From Catonella morbi ATCC 51271 (GTDB lineage Bacteria; Bacillota; Clostridia; Lachnospirales; Lachnospiraceae): a stretch of 64,000 nt of DNA. The notes under the pieces are model-generated. The model was given only the letters and a program-made list of their open reading frames with translations. It was not told the DNA's origin and ran no database searches. Numbering within the stretch: position 1 is the stretch's first letter; each line of letters opens with the position of its first letter. The stretch covers positions 248,001 to 312,000 of the forward strand of contig NZ_KI535368.1 in assembly GCF_000160035.2 (NCBI RefSeq), given 5' to 3'. This document shows, in pieces, positions 1 through 8,793 of the stretch. A program made the position numbers and the translations under genes.

Positions 1-270
1 TATAAGTCAAAAAAGATGTATCTTTTATCTTTTGTAGTATTTAACCTTAATATGTCCTGCCCATTTTCGATGCTGTTTTTTGCCAGAGATAAATTTTTTG
101 CCATTTCAGAACAGTATCAGGGAAAGGAGCATACAGAGGCTCTTATGAAACTTTTGCCTGACGGGATATATTTCGGAATAATAGGCTTTGCTGTTATCGG
201 AGGAATCTTAGGAGCCTTTATAGCCAACAAACTTATCAAAAAGCATTTTGAGAAAGCAGGAATTGTTTAA
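1..270 (+). CDS. ECF transporter S component (MptD/Trep_Strep-like), 3' part
   Basis: The reading frame is open to the left window edge, so only the last 89 codons are visible. They show a short hydrophilic segment, one glycine-rich membrane helix (GIIGFAVIGGILGAFIANKL) and a basic tail, as at the C-terminus of the substrate-binding membrane subunits of energy-coupling-factor importers of the Trep_Strep/MptD group. The assignment leans mainly on context: the stop overlaps the ATG of an EcfT-like gene by one base (TAATG), and ATPase genes follow. S components bind the substrate in the membrane; the substrate cannot be told from this fragment. Confidence 0.6.
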   Translation, partial: YKSKKMYLLSFVVFNLNMSCPFSMLFFARDKFFAISEQYQGKEHTEALMKLLPDGIYFGIIGFAVIGGILGAFIANKLIKKHFEKAGIV

Positions 271-1004
271 TGAATACCTATGTGTATGGTGATGATGGGA
301 AAGCCCTGATAAGGCTTGATCCGAGAGCAAAACTATTTATATTTTTCATAAGCGGAGCAGTCAGCCTTAACTGTTATAAGGCTGTTCCGTCAATTATTTA
401 TGGCACGGTCTTATGTACCGTGCTTGCTTTATGTGGGGAAAAACTGTTTGCCCTAAAGGCTTATGCATTGCTTGCCGTTGTTATATATTTCAGGTATATG
501 ATGGGTATGAATCTGAACGGTTCGGGGATTCTTGGTATGCTTTGTATGTCTTTAAGCAGTATAGTTATCTTTTCTTTCCCGGTAATGCTGTCCTTTGTGC
601 TGGTTATGCGGACAACAAGGATAAGTCAGTTTATGGCGGCTTTTAGGGCTATGCACCTTCCGTTAAAGGTAATAATTCCGCTTGCGGTAGTATTCAGGTT
701 TGTACCTTCTGTATCTGATGAATGGAACGGAATAAGAAAGGCAATGGCATTCAGAGGTATATCAATGGAGCCGGCGGATATAATAAAATCTCCGCTTAAA
801 ACCATTGAATATGTGCTTATACCGCTTCTTTTTTCCTGTATATCGGTAATGGAAGAGATGGCTGCCGCTGCTCTTGCAAGAGGCATAGAGAGTGAGGGAA
901 AGCGTTCTTCCTTTGAAAAGGTAAAGCTTGGAGTTATGGATTATCTGATTATGGCGGTGTTTACAGGGCTTTTGATATATATAATACAAGTGGCAAAAGT
1001 ATAA
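270..1004 (+). CDS. ECF transporter transmembrane component T (CbiQ/EcfT family)
   Basis: A 244-residue integral membrane protein with about five hydrophobic helices, the usual size for EcfT/CbiQ. The cytoplasmic coupling segment is visible as the conserved MAFRGIS and ALARGIES stretches, the Ala-Arg-Gly signatures by which T components contact the two ATPases. It would link the S component encoded just upstream to the double ATPase encoded downstream. Start ATG overlaps the preceding stop, so the two are translationally coupled. Together with the next genes it forms one operon. Family assignment is firm; substrate is unknown. Confidence 0.85.
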   Translation: MNTYVYGDDGKALIRLDPRAKLFIFFISGAVSLNCYKAVPSIIYGTVLCTVLALCGEKLFALKAYALLAVVIYFRYMMGMNLNGSGILGMLCMSLSSIVIFSFPVMLSFVLVMRTTRISQFMAAFRAMHLPLKVIIPLAVVFRFVPSVSDEWNGIRKAMAFRGISMEPADIIKSPLKTIEYVLIPLLFSCISVMEEMAAAALARGIESEGKRSSFEKVKLGVMDYLIMAVFTGLLIYIIQVAKV

Positions 1005-1011
1005 AAATATG

Positions 1012-1068
1012 TATAAATAGTCATTTATGCAAAAAATGAGTGGATTACAAATGCTTTTGCAAGGATTG
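1012..1068 (+). repeat. Interspersed repeat, family B copy 1
   Basis: The segment reading ATGAGTGGATTACAAATG...TTTTGCAAGGATTG matches copies at 25012-25073 (opposite strand) and 26041-26095. It lies between ecfT and the fused ABC gene. It keeps an open frame into the ABC gene, which produces a spurious 20-codon N-terminal extension; the true start is downstream at 1087. Confidence 0.6.
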
Positions 1069-1086
1069 GAAAAGGGAAATAAGTTT

Positions 1087-4000
1087 ATGATAAAGTTTGA
1101 AAATGTAAGCTTTCATTATGGTGGAGAGCATGGAACGGGAGAAGGGGTAGACAATATTGATTTTGAGATTAAAAAGGGTGAATTTGTTGTCTTATGCGGC
1201 AGAAGCGGCTGTGGCAAAACTACCTTAACAAGGCTTATAAACGGGCTTGCTCCACATTTTTATCAGGGAGAACTTGAAGGAAGGGTTCTGGTAGAGGATG
1301 TTTGTGTAAACGAAGTACCGCTTTCGGTTACTTCGCATTATGTAGGAAGCGTTTTTCAAAATCCTAAGAGCCAGTTTTTTAATGTGGACAGTACGGGAGA
1401 GCTTGTTTTTGGCTGTGAAAACCAAAATCTTGACAGGGAAATAATAAGGGAACGGCTTGAAAAGACCAAAAATGATATGCAGATAGAAGCACTTATGAAT
1501 AGAAATATCTTTGAGCTCTCAGGCGGTGAAAAACAGCAGATTGCGGTAGGAAGTGCTTATACAGCGGCACCTGAGGTTTATGTTCTTGATGAGCCGTCTT
1601 CAAACCTTGACAAGAAGGCTATTAAAAGACTTAGGGATATATTGGCTAAGATAAAAGCATCAGGCAAGACTGTAGTAGTATCAGAGCATAGAATATTTTA
1701 TCTCTTAGGGCTTGCGGACAGATTTATCTATATGGATGATGGCAGGATAACAGGCTCATATACAGCTAAAGAAGTAGCAGATTTTTCTGATGAAGAATTA
1801 AAAGAAAAGGGTTTAAGACTGCCTGATTTAACCAGATTAAACAATATAGGAAAAGTTTACAATGAACAGACTGATAAGACTACAGCTGTAGATGTAATAG
1901 ACCTTACCTGTGGCAGAGGCGGCAATCAGATACTTGACATAGACAGGTTTTCTATACCTAAGTGCAGTGTAGTGGCACTTATAGGGGATAACGGCTGTGG
2001 CAAAAGCACACTTTCAGAGGCACTTTGCGGTTTGATACCTGTTTCCGGAAGTATAGGATTTGAAGGAAAATATCTTAATGCCAAAGAGAGGGTAAAAAAG
2101 AGCTTTTTGGTAATGCAGGATGTGAACAGACAGCTTTTTTCAGACTCTGTGATGGAAGAAGTGCGTATGCAGTCAGACATAACAGAAGAAGAAACAAGGA
2201 AGGTGCTTGCTTTACTGGGGATAGAGGAGCTTGCAGACAGACATCCGGCTTCGCTTTCAGGCGGACAGAAACAAAGGGTAGCTATAGCAAGTGCAATCTG
2301 TGCAAAAAAGGATATATTGTTTTATGATGAGCCGACCAGCGGTCTTGACAGGGGTGGAATGGAGAACTTTGGCAGACTTTTAAATGAAACCAGGGAAAAA
2401 ACGTCTGTCAATATAATAGTAACCCATGATCCTGAACTTATACTTGAATGCTGTACTCATGTACTGTACATGGAAAATGGCAGGATACAAAGTTTTTATC
2501 CGCTTAACGAAGACGGTGCAGAGAGATTAAAGACCTATTTTCTTTCAGAGGGAGATATAAATGTAAGTAAAAAGCGTGAAAAAATAGGCATGTTTACAAA
2601 GATTTTTCAGTATATGGGAAATTATAAAAAGGTGACCATAACCTCTGTTTTTGTACTGATTTTAGCGGCAACGGCAAGTATAATGCCTTATTTTGAAGTA
2701 TGGAAAATAATTGATGCTACACTTTCGGGGGAAACTGTAAACTTAACTACTGTAGGCTGGAGCATAGTCTTAATAACTGCATACAAGCTGATTTATACTT
2801 TGCTTTATATATTCGGTTTGCAACTGTCGCACCATTCTGCTTACCACACACTTGAAAACCTGCGTTGCTCTTTACAGGAGAAGCTTGAGAAACAGCCGCT
2901 TGGAAGCATAATAGACAAAGGAAGCGGAGCTATAAAGAAGCTGTTTTCAGAAGATGTGGAGTCGGTTGAACTTCTGCTTGCCCATATGATACCGGAAGGA
3001 ATATCTAATTTAATTGTATTTGCAGTTATGTTTTTTGCACTTATTACGGTAAACTGGCTGCTTGCACTTGTTACCTTATTTATGATTTTCTTTGGAATAA
3101 GTGCTTCCGGACAGGTTATGAAGATAGGCATGAGCCGGATGGGCAATTATTTTGCAGCCGCAAAAAGGCTTAATAATGCGATTATCGAATATGTAAACGG
3201 TATGGAAGCGGTTAGAATATTTAACAGACAGGATAACCATAGTGAAAAGTATGAAGGTCATGTAAAGAATTATCATAATTACGCGCTTGACTGGTACAAG
3301 GTATGCTTTACATGGATGGCCGCTTACGGAAGCTTCTTTTCGCAGATAACATTGTATTCTATACCACTGGGAGGGATTTTGATTGTAACGGGCTATCTTG
3401 AACTTTCAGAATACATACTTGCTCTGTGTATAAGCTTTGGAACAATGCCTCTCCTTCTTAACTGTATGAGATTTATAGGGGCGTTGCCACAGGTAAACTA
3501 TAAGATACAGGCTATTGAGAAGACACTTGATTTTCCTCCGCTTAAAGAAGGAAAAGAAAAATTTAATGCTGAAAATCATGATATTTCATTCAATGATATC
3601 CATTTTTCATATAAGAATGATGAGATAATTAAAGGAATTTCGCTCGATATAAAGACAGGAGAAACTGTGGCTCTTGTAGGAGAAAGCGGCAGTGGTAAGA
3701 GTACGCTTGCGAAACTTCTGGTACATTATTATGATGTATCATCAGGAAGCATTAGCCTTGGAGGGCAGAAATTAACGGATTTAAGCCTTGAAGCACTTAA
3801 TAATGAAATATCCTTTGTTTCACAGAATCTCTTTTTATTTAATAAAAGCATTTTGGAAAATATAAGGGTAGGAAAACCTGCTGCAACTGATGAAGAGGTA
3901 AAAGAGGCAGCAAGAAAGGCTGAATGTGAGGACTTTATATTGGAGTTGGAAGGCGGCTATGAAGCTATGGCTGGAGAGGCGGGTAACCGTCTTTCGGGAG

Positions 4001-4338
4001 GACAAAAGCAGAGAATAGCCTTTGCAAGAGCCATATTAAAAGATGCGCCCGTACTTGTGCTTGATGAAGCAACAGCCTTTATCGACCCAGAAAATGAGAA
4101 AAAAATGCAAAAAGCCGTAAAAGAACTTATGAAGGACAAGACTGTAATTGCAATAGCACATAAGTTAAGAAGTGTGAAGGACGCTGATAAGATAGTTGTG
4201 CTTGATAAGGGAAGAATAGCTGATACGGGAAAGCATAATGAGCTGATACAAAGATGTGAAATATATGGAAAACTCTGGAAAGCCTCAGAAGAAGCAGAAC
4301 AGTGGAGTCTTATAAGAAAGGAAGGTGTGGCAGAATGA
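1087..4338 (+). CDS. Fusion of ECF double ATPase with ABC exporter-fold half-transporter (three nucleotide-binding domains)
   Basis: A 1083-residue polypeptide. Residues 1-235 and 245-465 are two CbiO/EcfA-type ATPases (Walker A GRSGCGKTT near 39 and GDNGCGKST near 299; signatures LSGGEKQQ near 143 and LSGGQKQR near 389; Walker B ends in DEPSSNLD and DEPTSGLD). Residues about 500-815 form a six-helix exporter-type membrane domain starting MFTKIFQYMG, and 835-1075 a third ATPase (GESGSGKST near 864, LSGGQKQRIAF near 968, DEATAFID). The ATG at 1087 has the Shine-Dalgarno GGAAAAGGG and begins MIKFENVSFHYG like other family members; upstream codons derive from a repeat. The first half should energise the ECF importer, the second pair with the next gene. 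In streptococci similar parts are separate genes (recalled). No internal stop or frameshift is visible. Confidence 0.85.
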   Translation: MIKFENVSFHYGGEHGTGEGVDNIDFEIKKGEFVVLCGRSGCGKTTLTRLINGLAPHFYQGELEGRVLVEDVCVNEVPLSVTSHYVGSVFQNPKSQFFNVDSTGELVFGCENQNLDREIIRERLEKTKNDMQIEALMNRNIFELSGGEKQQIAVGSAYTAAPEVYVLDEPSSNLDKKAIKRLRDILAKIKASGKTVVVSEHRIFYLLGLADRFIYMDDGRITGSYTAKEVADFSDEELKEKGLRLPDLTRLNNIGKVYNEQTDKTTAVDVIDLTCGRGGNQILDIDRFSIPKCSVVALIGDNGCGKSTLSEALCGLIPVSGSIGFEGKYLNAKERVKKSFLVMQDVNRQLFSDSVMEEVRMQSDITEEETRKVLALLGIEELADRHPASLSGGQKQRVAIASAICAKKDILFYDEPTSGLDRGGMENFGRLLNETREKTSVNIIVTHDPELILECCTHVLYMENGRIQSFYPLNEDGAERLKTYFLSEGDINVSKKREKIGMFTKIFQYMGNYKKVTITSVFVLILAATASIMPYFEVWKIIDATLSGETVNLTTVGWSIVLITAYKLIYTLLYIFGLQLSHHSAYHTLENLRCSLQEKLEKQPLGSIIDKGSGAIKKLFSEDVESVELLLAHMIPEGISNLIVFAVMFFALITVNWLLALVTLFMIFFGISASGQVMKIGMSRMGNYFAAAKRLNNAIIEYVNGMEAVRIFNRQDNHSEKYEGHVKNYHNYALDWYKVCFTWMAAYGSFFSQITLYSIPLGGILIVTGYLELSEYILALCISFGTMPLLLNCMRFIGALPQVNYKIQAIEKTLDFPPLKEGKEKFNAENHDISFNDIHFSYKNDEIIKGISLDIKTGETVALVGESGSGKSTLAKLLVHYYDVSSGSISLGGQKLTDLSLEALNNEISFVSQNLFLFNKSILENIRVGKPAATDEEVKEAARKAECEDFILELEGGYEAMAGEAGNRLSGGQKQRIAFARAILKDAPVLVLDEATAFIDPENEKKMQKAVKELMKDKTVIAIAHKLRSVKDADKIVVLDKGRIADTGKHNELIQRCEIYGKLWKASEEAEQWSLIRKEGVAE

Positions 4339-6062
4339 TAGGCTTAATTCAGAAAATAGTGAAATATACCGGAAAGTATGCCATACGCATCCGTATTTCT
4401 TATATATTTGCATTTTTAAAAAGTTTTTGTGCCAAAGCTCCGTATCTGGTGGCTCTGTTTTTGATAAATGAACTTATGGAAAAAAGAGCGGATATTTCTA
4501 CCTGTATAATTTCCGCTGTCATACTGTTCTCATTTTTAGTCTTACAATCTGTGTTTACGGCATTGTTAAATAAATATCAGGCAATGGCAGGTTACGATTT
4601 GTTTGCAGACAAGAGAATAGAGCTTGGTAATCATTTAAGAAAGCTTCCTATGGGGTATTTTACGGAGGGGAATATAGGAGAAATAAGCACAGTACTTTCA
4701 AATGATATGGTATTTATAGAAGAATTGAGTATGCAGGCTATAGGTGAGAGTGTGAGCGATATATTTTCACAGCTTATTCTTACGGTTTTTCTGTTAATAT
4801 TAAATCCGCTCATAGGTCTGGCAGCTCTTATAACAGAAGTGATAGCGGTGTTTGTTGCAATTCCTATGAAAAAGGAAAGTATGGAAAGTTCCGAGGGCAG
4901 ACAGGAAAGTATAAAGAAAATGACTTCTGCGGTACTTGAATATGCACAGGGAATAGATGTGATAAAGAGTTTTAATATGACCGGTGAGAGTGCTAAAGAA
5001 ATAAGAAAAAGCTTTGCGGATGTGGCAAGGGAAAGCCTTAGTTTTGAGAAAAATCATGTTCCCTTTGAAAGAGGGCTGCTTATGATTTACTGTATCGGTG
5101 CAGGGGCTATTCTTCTTGTATCTGCATATCTTTTCGGAGAAAATGCTCTAAGGCCTGTGGAATTTATCGGAGTATTACTCTTTTCTTTTGGAATATTTGC
5201 TTCAATAGAGCATTACTACCAGCAAATGACACAGTTTACCATTATGGAAATCGGTTTAAATAAGCTTAAAAAGATAATGGATGAAAAAGAGATAGAAGAT
5301 ACTGGGAAGGATGAAATCCCTGTTGAATTTGAAAATGAGCTGGCATTTAATAATGTAAGCTTTTCCTATGGAAATGAACAGGTGCTTAAAGGTATATCAT
5401 TTTCGGTTAGAAAAGGTGAAACTTTAGCCCTTGTGGGAGCTTCCGGAAGCGGAAAAACTACGATAGCAAGTCTTTTAGCAAGATTTTGGGATATAAAAGA
5501 AGGTGAGATTTCTTTCAGAGGAAAAGATATACGCTCACTTCCTTTAGAAGACCTGATGGAACAGATAAGTATGGTATTTCAAAAGGTTTATCTTTTTGAA
5601 GATACAGTTTATAACAATATTGCTATGGGACTGTCTTCGGTGGACAAAGAGAGTGTCTATGAGGCGGCAAGAAAGGCAAGATGTTATGATTTTATCATGA
5701 AACTTCCTTATGGTTTTGATACCTTTGTAGGAAGCGGCGGTGCTACCCTGTCAGGAGGAGAGGCACAGAGGATATCAATAGCAAGGTGTATCTTAAAGAA
5801 TTCACCGGTTATTATCCTGGATGAGGCAACCGCAAGCATAGATGCGGATAATGAAAGCTATATACAGGCGGCATTGTCGGAACTTTGTGAGGGAAAGACA
5901 ACTATAGTTATTGCCCACAGGTTAAATACAATAAAGAAAGCTGAAAAAATTCTGGTGCTTGATAAAGGACAGATTATACAGGAAGGAAGACATGAAGAAC
6001 TTATTAAAGTTACCGGAGCTTACAGAAATATGATACTGGCGGGAGGTGGAGAGAGTGAATAG
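4335..6062 (+). CDS. ABC transporter, fused permease/ATPase half-transporter
   Basis: Type I exporter-fold half-transporter of 575 residues: membrane domain about 1-320, ATPase domain with Walker A GASGSGKT (near 367), signature LSGGEAQR (near 471) and DEATASID. All catalytic residues are intact, so both ATP sites of the expected heterodimer with the C-terminal half of the preceding protein look functional. Start chosen at the ATG overlapping the previous stop (ATGA) with GGAAGG upstream. Exporter-fold pairs next to ECF-like genes recall siderophore uptake proteins of the YbtP/YbtQ type and the equibactin locus; import of a chelate is an inference only, since no siderophore synthesis gene is seen here. 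Confidence 0.85.
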   Translation: MIGLIQKIVKYTGKYAIRIRISYIFAFLKSFCAKAPYLVALFLINELMEKRADISTCIISAVILFSFLVLQSVFTALLNKYQAMAGYDLFADKRIELGNHLRKLPMGYFTEGNIGEISTVLSNDMVFIEELSMQAIGESVSDIFSQLILTVFLLILNPLIGLAALITEVIAVFVAIPMKKESMESSEGRQESIKKMTSAVLEYAQGIDVIKSFNMTGESAKEIRKSFADVARESLSFEKNHVPFERGLLMIYCIGAGAILLVSAYLFGENALRPVEFIGVLLFSFGIFASIEHYYQQMTQFTIMEIGLNKLKKIMDEKEIEDTGKDEIPVEFENELAFNNVSFSYGNEQVLKGISFSVRKGETLALVGASGSGKTTIASLLARFWDIKEGEISFRGKDIRSLPLEDLMEQISMVFQKVYLFEDTVYNNIAMGLSSVDKESVYEAARKARCYDFIMKLPYGFDTFVGSGGATLSGGEAQRISIARCILKNSPVIILDEATASIDADNESYIQAALSELCEGKTTIVIAHRLNTIKKAEKILVLDKGQIIQEGRHEELIKVTGAYRNMILAGGGESE

Positions 6063-6243
6063 GGCGGTATATAGGATAATCGGCATATATACTCTTATCA
6101 TCAGTATATTTTTTATACTTGGCGGGATTTTTATTCCCTCTGAGGGAAGTGGTACTGTTCATACAACATTTTCTCTGCTGTTTGGAGTGATTTTGCTTAT
6201 AGTGGGAACAGTGCTGTATAAGATAGTTAAGGTGGAAGAGTAA
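6055..6243 (+). CDS. Small two-helix membrane protein, unknown
   Basis: 62 residues with two hydrophobic helices (IIGIYTLIISIFFILGGIF and FSLLFGVILLIVGTVLY) and a charged tail. GTG start at 6055 is preferred because GGAGG lies 8 nt upstream; a GTG nine bases earlier would overlap that site. It overlaps the end of the ABC gene by 8 nt, so it is translated with the transporter operon and may be an accessory subunit. No family recognised. Confidence 0.6.
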   Translation: MNRAVYRIIGIYTLIISIFFILGGIFIPSEGSGTVHTTFSLLFGVILLIVGTVLYKIVKVEE

Positions 6244-6420
6244 TTTGTCGGATTGAAAATACCGAATGTGTCGGATTGAAAATATCGAATGTGTAGGATT
6301 GAAAATGCCAAATGTGTCGGATTGAAAATACCGAATGTGTCGGATTAAAAATGCCGAATGTGTAGGATTGAAAATGCCGAATTTGTCGGATTGGAATTGC
6401 CAAATCTGTCGGATTGGAGT
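6244..6420 (+). repeat. 23-bp tandem repeat array (about 7.5 units)
   Basis: Seven full and one partial unit in direct orientation, consensus core GGATTGAAAATRCCGAAT preceded by TGT(C/A). Units differ by a few bases and have no spacers. The last units merge into the promoter of the DUF4143 gene: the final GGATTGGAG runs directly into TATAAT. A second, shorter cluster of the same unit lies at 9962-10019. Confidence 0.85.
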
Positions 6421-6425
6421 ATAAT
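6397..6425 (+). promoter_or_regulatory. Promoter of DUF4143 ATPase gene
   Basis: TTGCCA and TATAAT separated by 17 bases, 20 bases before the start codon. The -35 and spacer lie inside the last two 23-bp repeat units, so a protein bound to the repeats could directly control this promoter. Confidence 0.65.
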
Positions 6426-6444
6426 AGTTTATGAGGTGATACTT

Positions 6445-7722
6445 ATGAATTATAAAAAATACAAGCCAAGATTGGTTGATAAGAAGGTTTGCGAGTATTT
6501 AGCTTCATTTGGAGCTGTATGTATTGAGGGTGCGAAATGGTGTGGCAAAACATGGACTTCAAGTCATCATTGTAACAGTGAAATATTTATTGGGGATCCT
6601 GCCGGAAATTTTCAGAATCGTAAACTTGCAGAATTAAATCCGGAATTGATTCTTAGTGGAGAAAATCCAAGAATGATAGATGAATGGCAGGAAGTTCCGG
6701 GACTTTGGGATGCTGTACGCTACAAAGTAGATGAAGAGGGAAAAAAAGGAATGTTTATTTTGACGGGTTCTGCAACACCTAATCATAAAGGGATTATGCA
6801 TAGTGGAGCAGGACGGATTTCAAGAATCCGTATGCGTCCTATGTCGCTTTATGAAGCTGGTTTTTCTACCGGTAAGGTATCGCTAAAAGAACTTTGCAAG
6901 GGAAACTTAGAGCCTGCTATGACTAAAGAGGTGAGAATACAGGATTTGATAGATTATATAGTCAGAGGCGGGTGGCCTGCCAATCTTGATATTCCAATCA
7001 GTCGTGCGAACTTAGTTAGTGAGGAGTATATTGAAGCAATTATAACTGATGATGCTTATAGAATAGACGGAATTAAGAGAGATACACATAAAATGAGATT
7101 GCTACTTCGTTCACTTGCAAGAAATGAAAGTACAACAGTCAGTAATAAAAAATTAAAAAATGATATAAAAGAGATTGATGATGAAGATATTGATATAGAA
7201 ACGGTAGCTTCGTATCTGGATATTTTTACAAGACTGTTTTTGCTTGACAACCAGTCTCCGTATGGGACAAAGATAAGGTCTTCTGCTCGCGTGAAACAAG
7301 CTGAAAAAAGACATTTTTCAGATCCTTCATTAGCTTGTGCCTTATTAAAGGCTACCCCTGATATACTCTTAAATGATCTTGAAACCATTGGATTTTTATT
7401 TGAAGCACTTTGCGAAAGAGATTTGAGAATATATGCCGAATCATTTGATGCAAAACTATATCATTATCAGGATTATAATAATAAGGAAATTGATGCCGTT
7501 ATTGAAATGAAGGATGGAAGCTGGGCTGCATTTGAAATAAAACTTGGGGCCAATCAAATTGATGCAGCAGCAGAAAGCCTGATTAAGTTAAAAAATAGTA
7601 TTGTAGCCGATGAAAAGGGTATACCGCCAAAAGTTTTATGTGTAATATGCGGACTTTCAAATGCTGCATATAAACGAGAGGATGGTGTTTATGTAGTACC
7701 CATTACCGCACTTAAGGATTGA
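6445..7722 (+). CDS. ATP-binding protein, AAA_14 plus DUF4143
   Basis: 425 residues. N-terminal P-loop GAKWCGKT and the acidic pair RMIDEWQ give an AAA_14-type ATPase; the C-terminal DUF4143 region ends with KEIDAVIE...AFEIKLG, which resembles a PD-(D/E)XK nuclease core. The family is common and scattered in Firmicutes and Bacteroidetes; its role is unknown, and links to mobile or defence DNA are inference. ATG at 6445 chosen because GAGGTGATACTT precedes it; an upstream in-frame extension would read through the promoter and repeats. The gene stands alone behind its repeat-bearing promoter. Confidence 0.85.
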   Translation: MNYKKYKPRLVDKKVCEYLASFGAVCIEGAKWCGKTWTSSHHCNSEIFIGDPAGNFQNRKLAELNPELILSGENPRMIDEWQEVPGLWDAVRYKVDEEGKKGMFILTGSATPNHKGIMHSGAGRISRIRMRPMSLYEAGFSTGKVSLKELCKGNLEPAMTKEVRIQDLIDYIVRGGWPANLDIPISRANLVSEEYIEAIITDDAYRIDGIKRDTHKMRLLLRSLARNESTTVSNKKLKNDIKEIDDEDIDIETVASYLDIFTRLFLLDNQSPYGTKIRSSARVKQAEKRHFSDPSLACALLKATPDILLNDLETIGFLFEALCERDLRIYAESFDAKLYHYQDYNNKEIDAVIEMKDGSWAAFEIKLGANQIDAAAESLIKLKNSIVADEKGIPPKVLCVICGLSNAAYKREDGVYVVPITALKD

Positions 7723-7782
7723 TAAAGTGTAGTGCTATGTATACAGTATGCATACTAATACTTGGAGGATGATATTAATATT

Positions 7783-8784
7783 ATGAAAACCCTATGGGAA
7801 TTTTTTCAAAATCAAATTCTGGGAATGAAATGGTTGAATGAATTAATCGGTAAAGGTTTGGGGAAAATAGGGATTGATGTAGATAGCAGGATGGGAGGAA
7901 GCATTCAATTCTTCTTATATGACACGATTAAAATTATAGTATTACTTTGTGTACTGATTTATCTGATTTCCTATATTCAGAGCTATTTTCCGCCGGAGCG
8001 CAGCAGACAGATACTTGGGAAATTTAAAGGGATCGGTGCGAATATAACAGCAGCCCTGCTCGGAACGGTTACTCCGTTTTGTTCCTGTTCATCCATACCT
8101 TTATTTATTGGTTTTACAAGTGCAGGCTTACCGATAGGAGTAACATTTTCGTTTCTTATATCCTCACCGATGGTTGATTTGGGCTCGCTTATTTTGCTAA
8201 TGAGTATATTTGGGGCAAAGATTGCGGCCATTTATGTTATATTAGGATTAATAATAGCTGTAGTGGGCGGTACGATTATTGATAAAATGAAGATGGAAGA
8301 CTATATTGAAGAATATATCAAAAAGGCAGGAAGTGTAAATGTTCAAAGCCTAAAGCTGACTAAATCCGACAGACTTAAGTATGCATCAGAGCAGGTTGCA
8401 TCTACTCTTAAAAAAGTATTTCCTTATATTATAGCAGGAGTTGGAATAGGTGCTGTTATTCATAATTGGATACCTGAGCATTTGATTGAAACAGTGCTTG
8501 GAAGTAAGAATATATTTTCGGTAATTTTAGCGGTATTGGTTGGAACGCCAATGTATGCGGATATATTTGGAACTATACCTGTTGCAGAGGCTCTATATGC
8601 TAAGGGAGCGGAGTTTGGTACGGTTTTAGCATTTATGATGGCAGTTACAACCTTGTCTCTCCCATCTTTGATAATGTTAAGAAAGGCACTTAAGCCAAGA
8701 TTACTGGGTTTGTTCATAGGTATTTGCGTTGTCGGAATTATAATAGCCGGATATATTTTTAATTTAATAGGTGTATATTTTTAG
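7783..8784 (+). CDS. COG0701 permease (ArsP_1/DUF318 family)
   Basis: 333 residues, about eight membrane helices in two halves. The first half carries the family hallmark TPFCSCSSIPLFIGF, the second the matching GTPMYADIFGTIPVAEAL. Related permeases move arsenicals or metal/thiol species (ArsP) but most members are uncharacterised. It is followed after 9 nt by a CobW-type GTPase and then a CxxC thioredoxin-like protein, which suggests a metal- or thiol-related transport unit. ATG at 7783 is favoured over an upstream TTG; the GGAGG is 14 nt away, a little long. A short palindrome GTATGCATAC lies just upstream. Confidence 0.85.
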   Translation: MKTLWEFFQNQILGMKWLNELIGKGLGKIGIDVDSRMGGSIQFFLYDTIKIIVLLCVLIYLISYIQSYFPPERSRQILGKFKGIGANITAALLGTVTPFCSCSSIPLFIGFTSAGLPIGVTFSFLISSPMVDLGSLILLMSIFGAKIAAIYVILGLIIAVVGGTIIDKMKMEDYIEEYIKKAGSVNVQSLKLTKSDRLKYASEQVASTLKKVFPYIIAGVGIGAVIHNWIPEHLIETVLGSKNIFSVILAVLVGTPMYADIFGTIPVAEALYAKGAEFGTVLAFMMAVTTLSLPSLIMLRKALKPRLLGLFIGICVVGIIIAGYIFNLIGVYF

Positions 8785-8793
8785 GAGAAACTT

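Noticed and set aside
1027-1086. Upstream start for the fused ABC protein
   Set aside because: These codons derive from an interspersed repeat and lack a ribosome binding site; 1087 has one and gives the family N-terminus.
6244-6420. CRISPR array
   Set aside because: The 23-bp units are directly adjacent and have no unique spacers; no cas gene is present.
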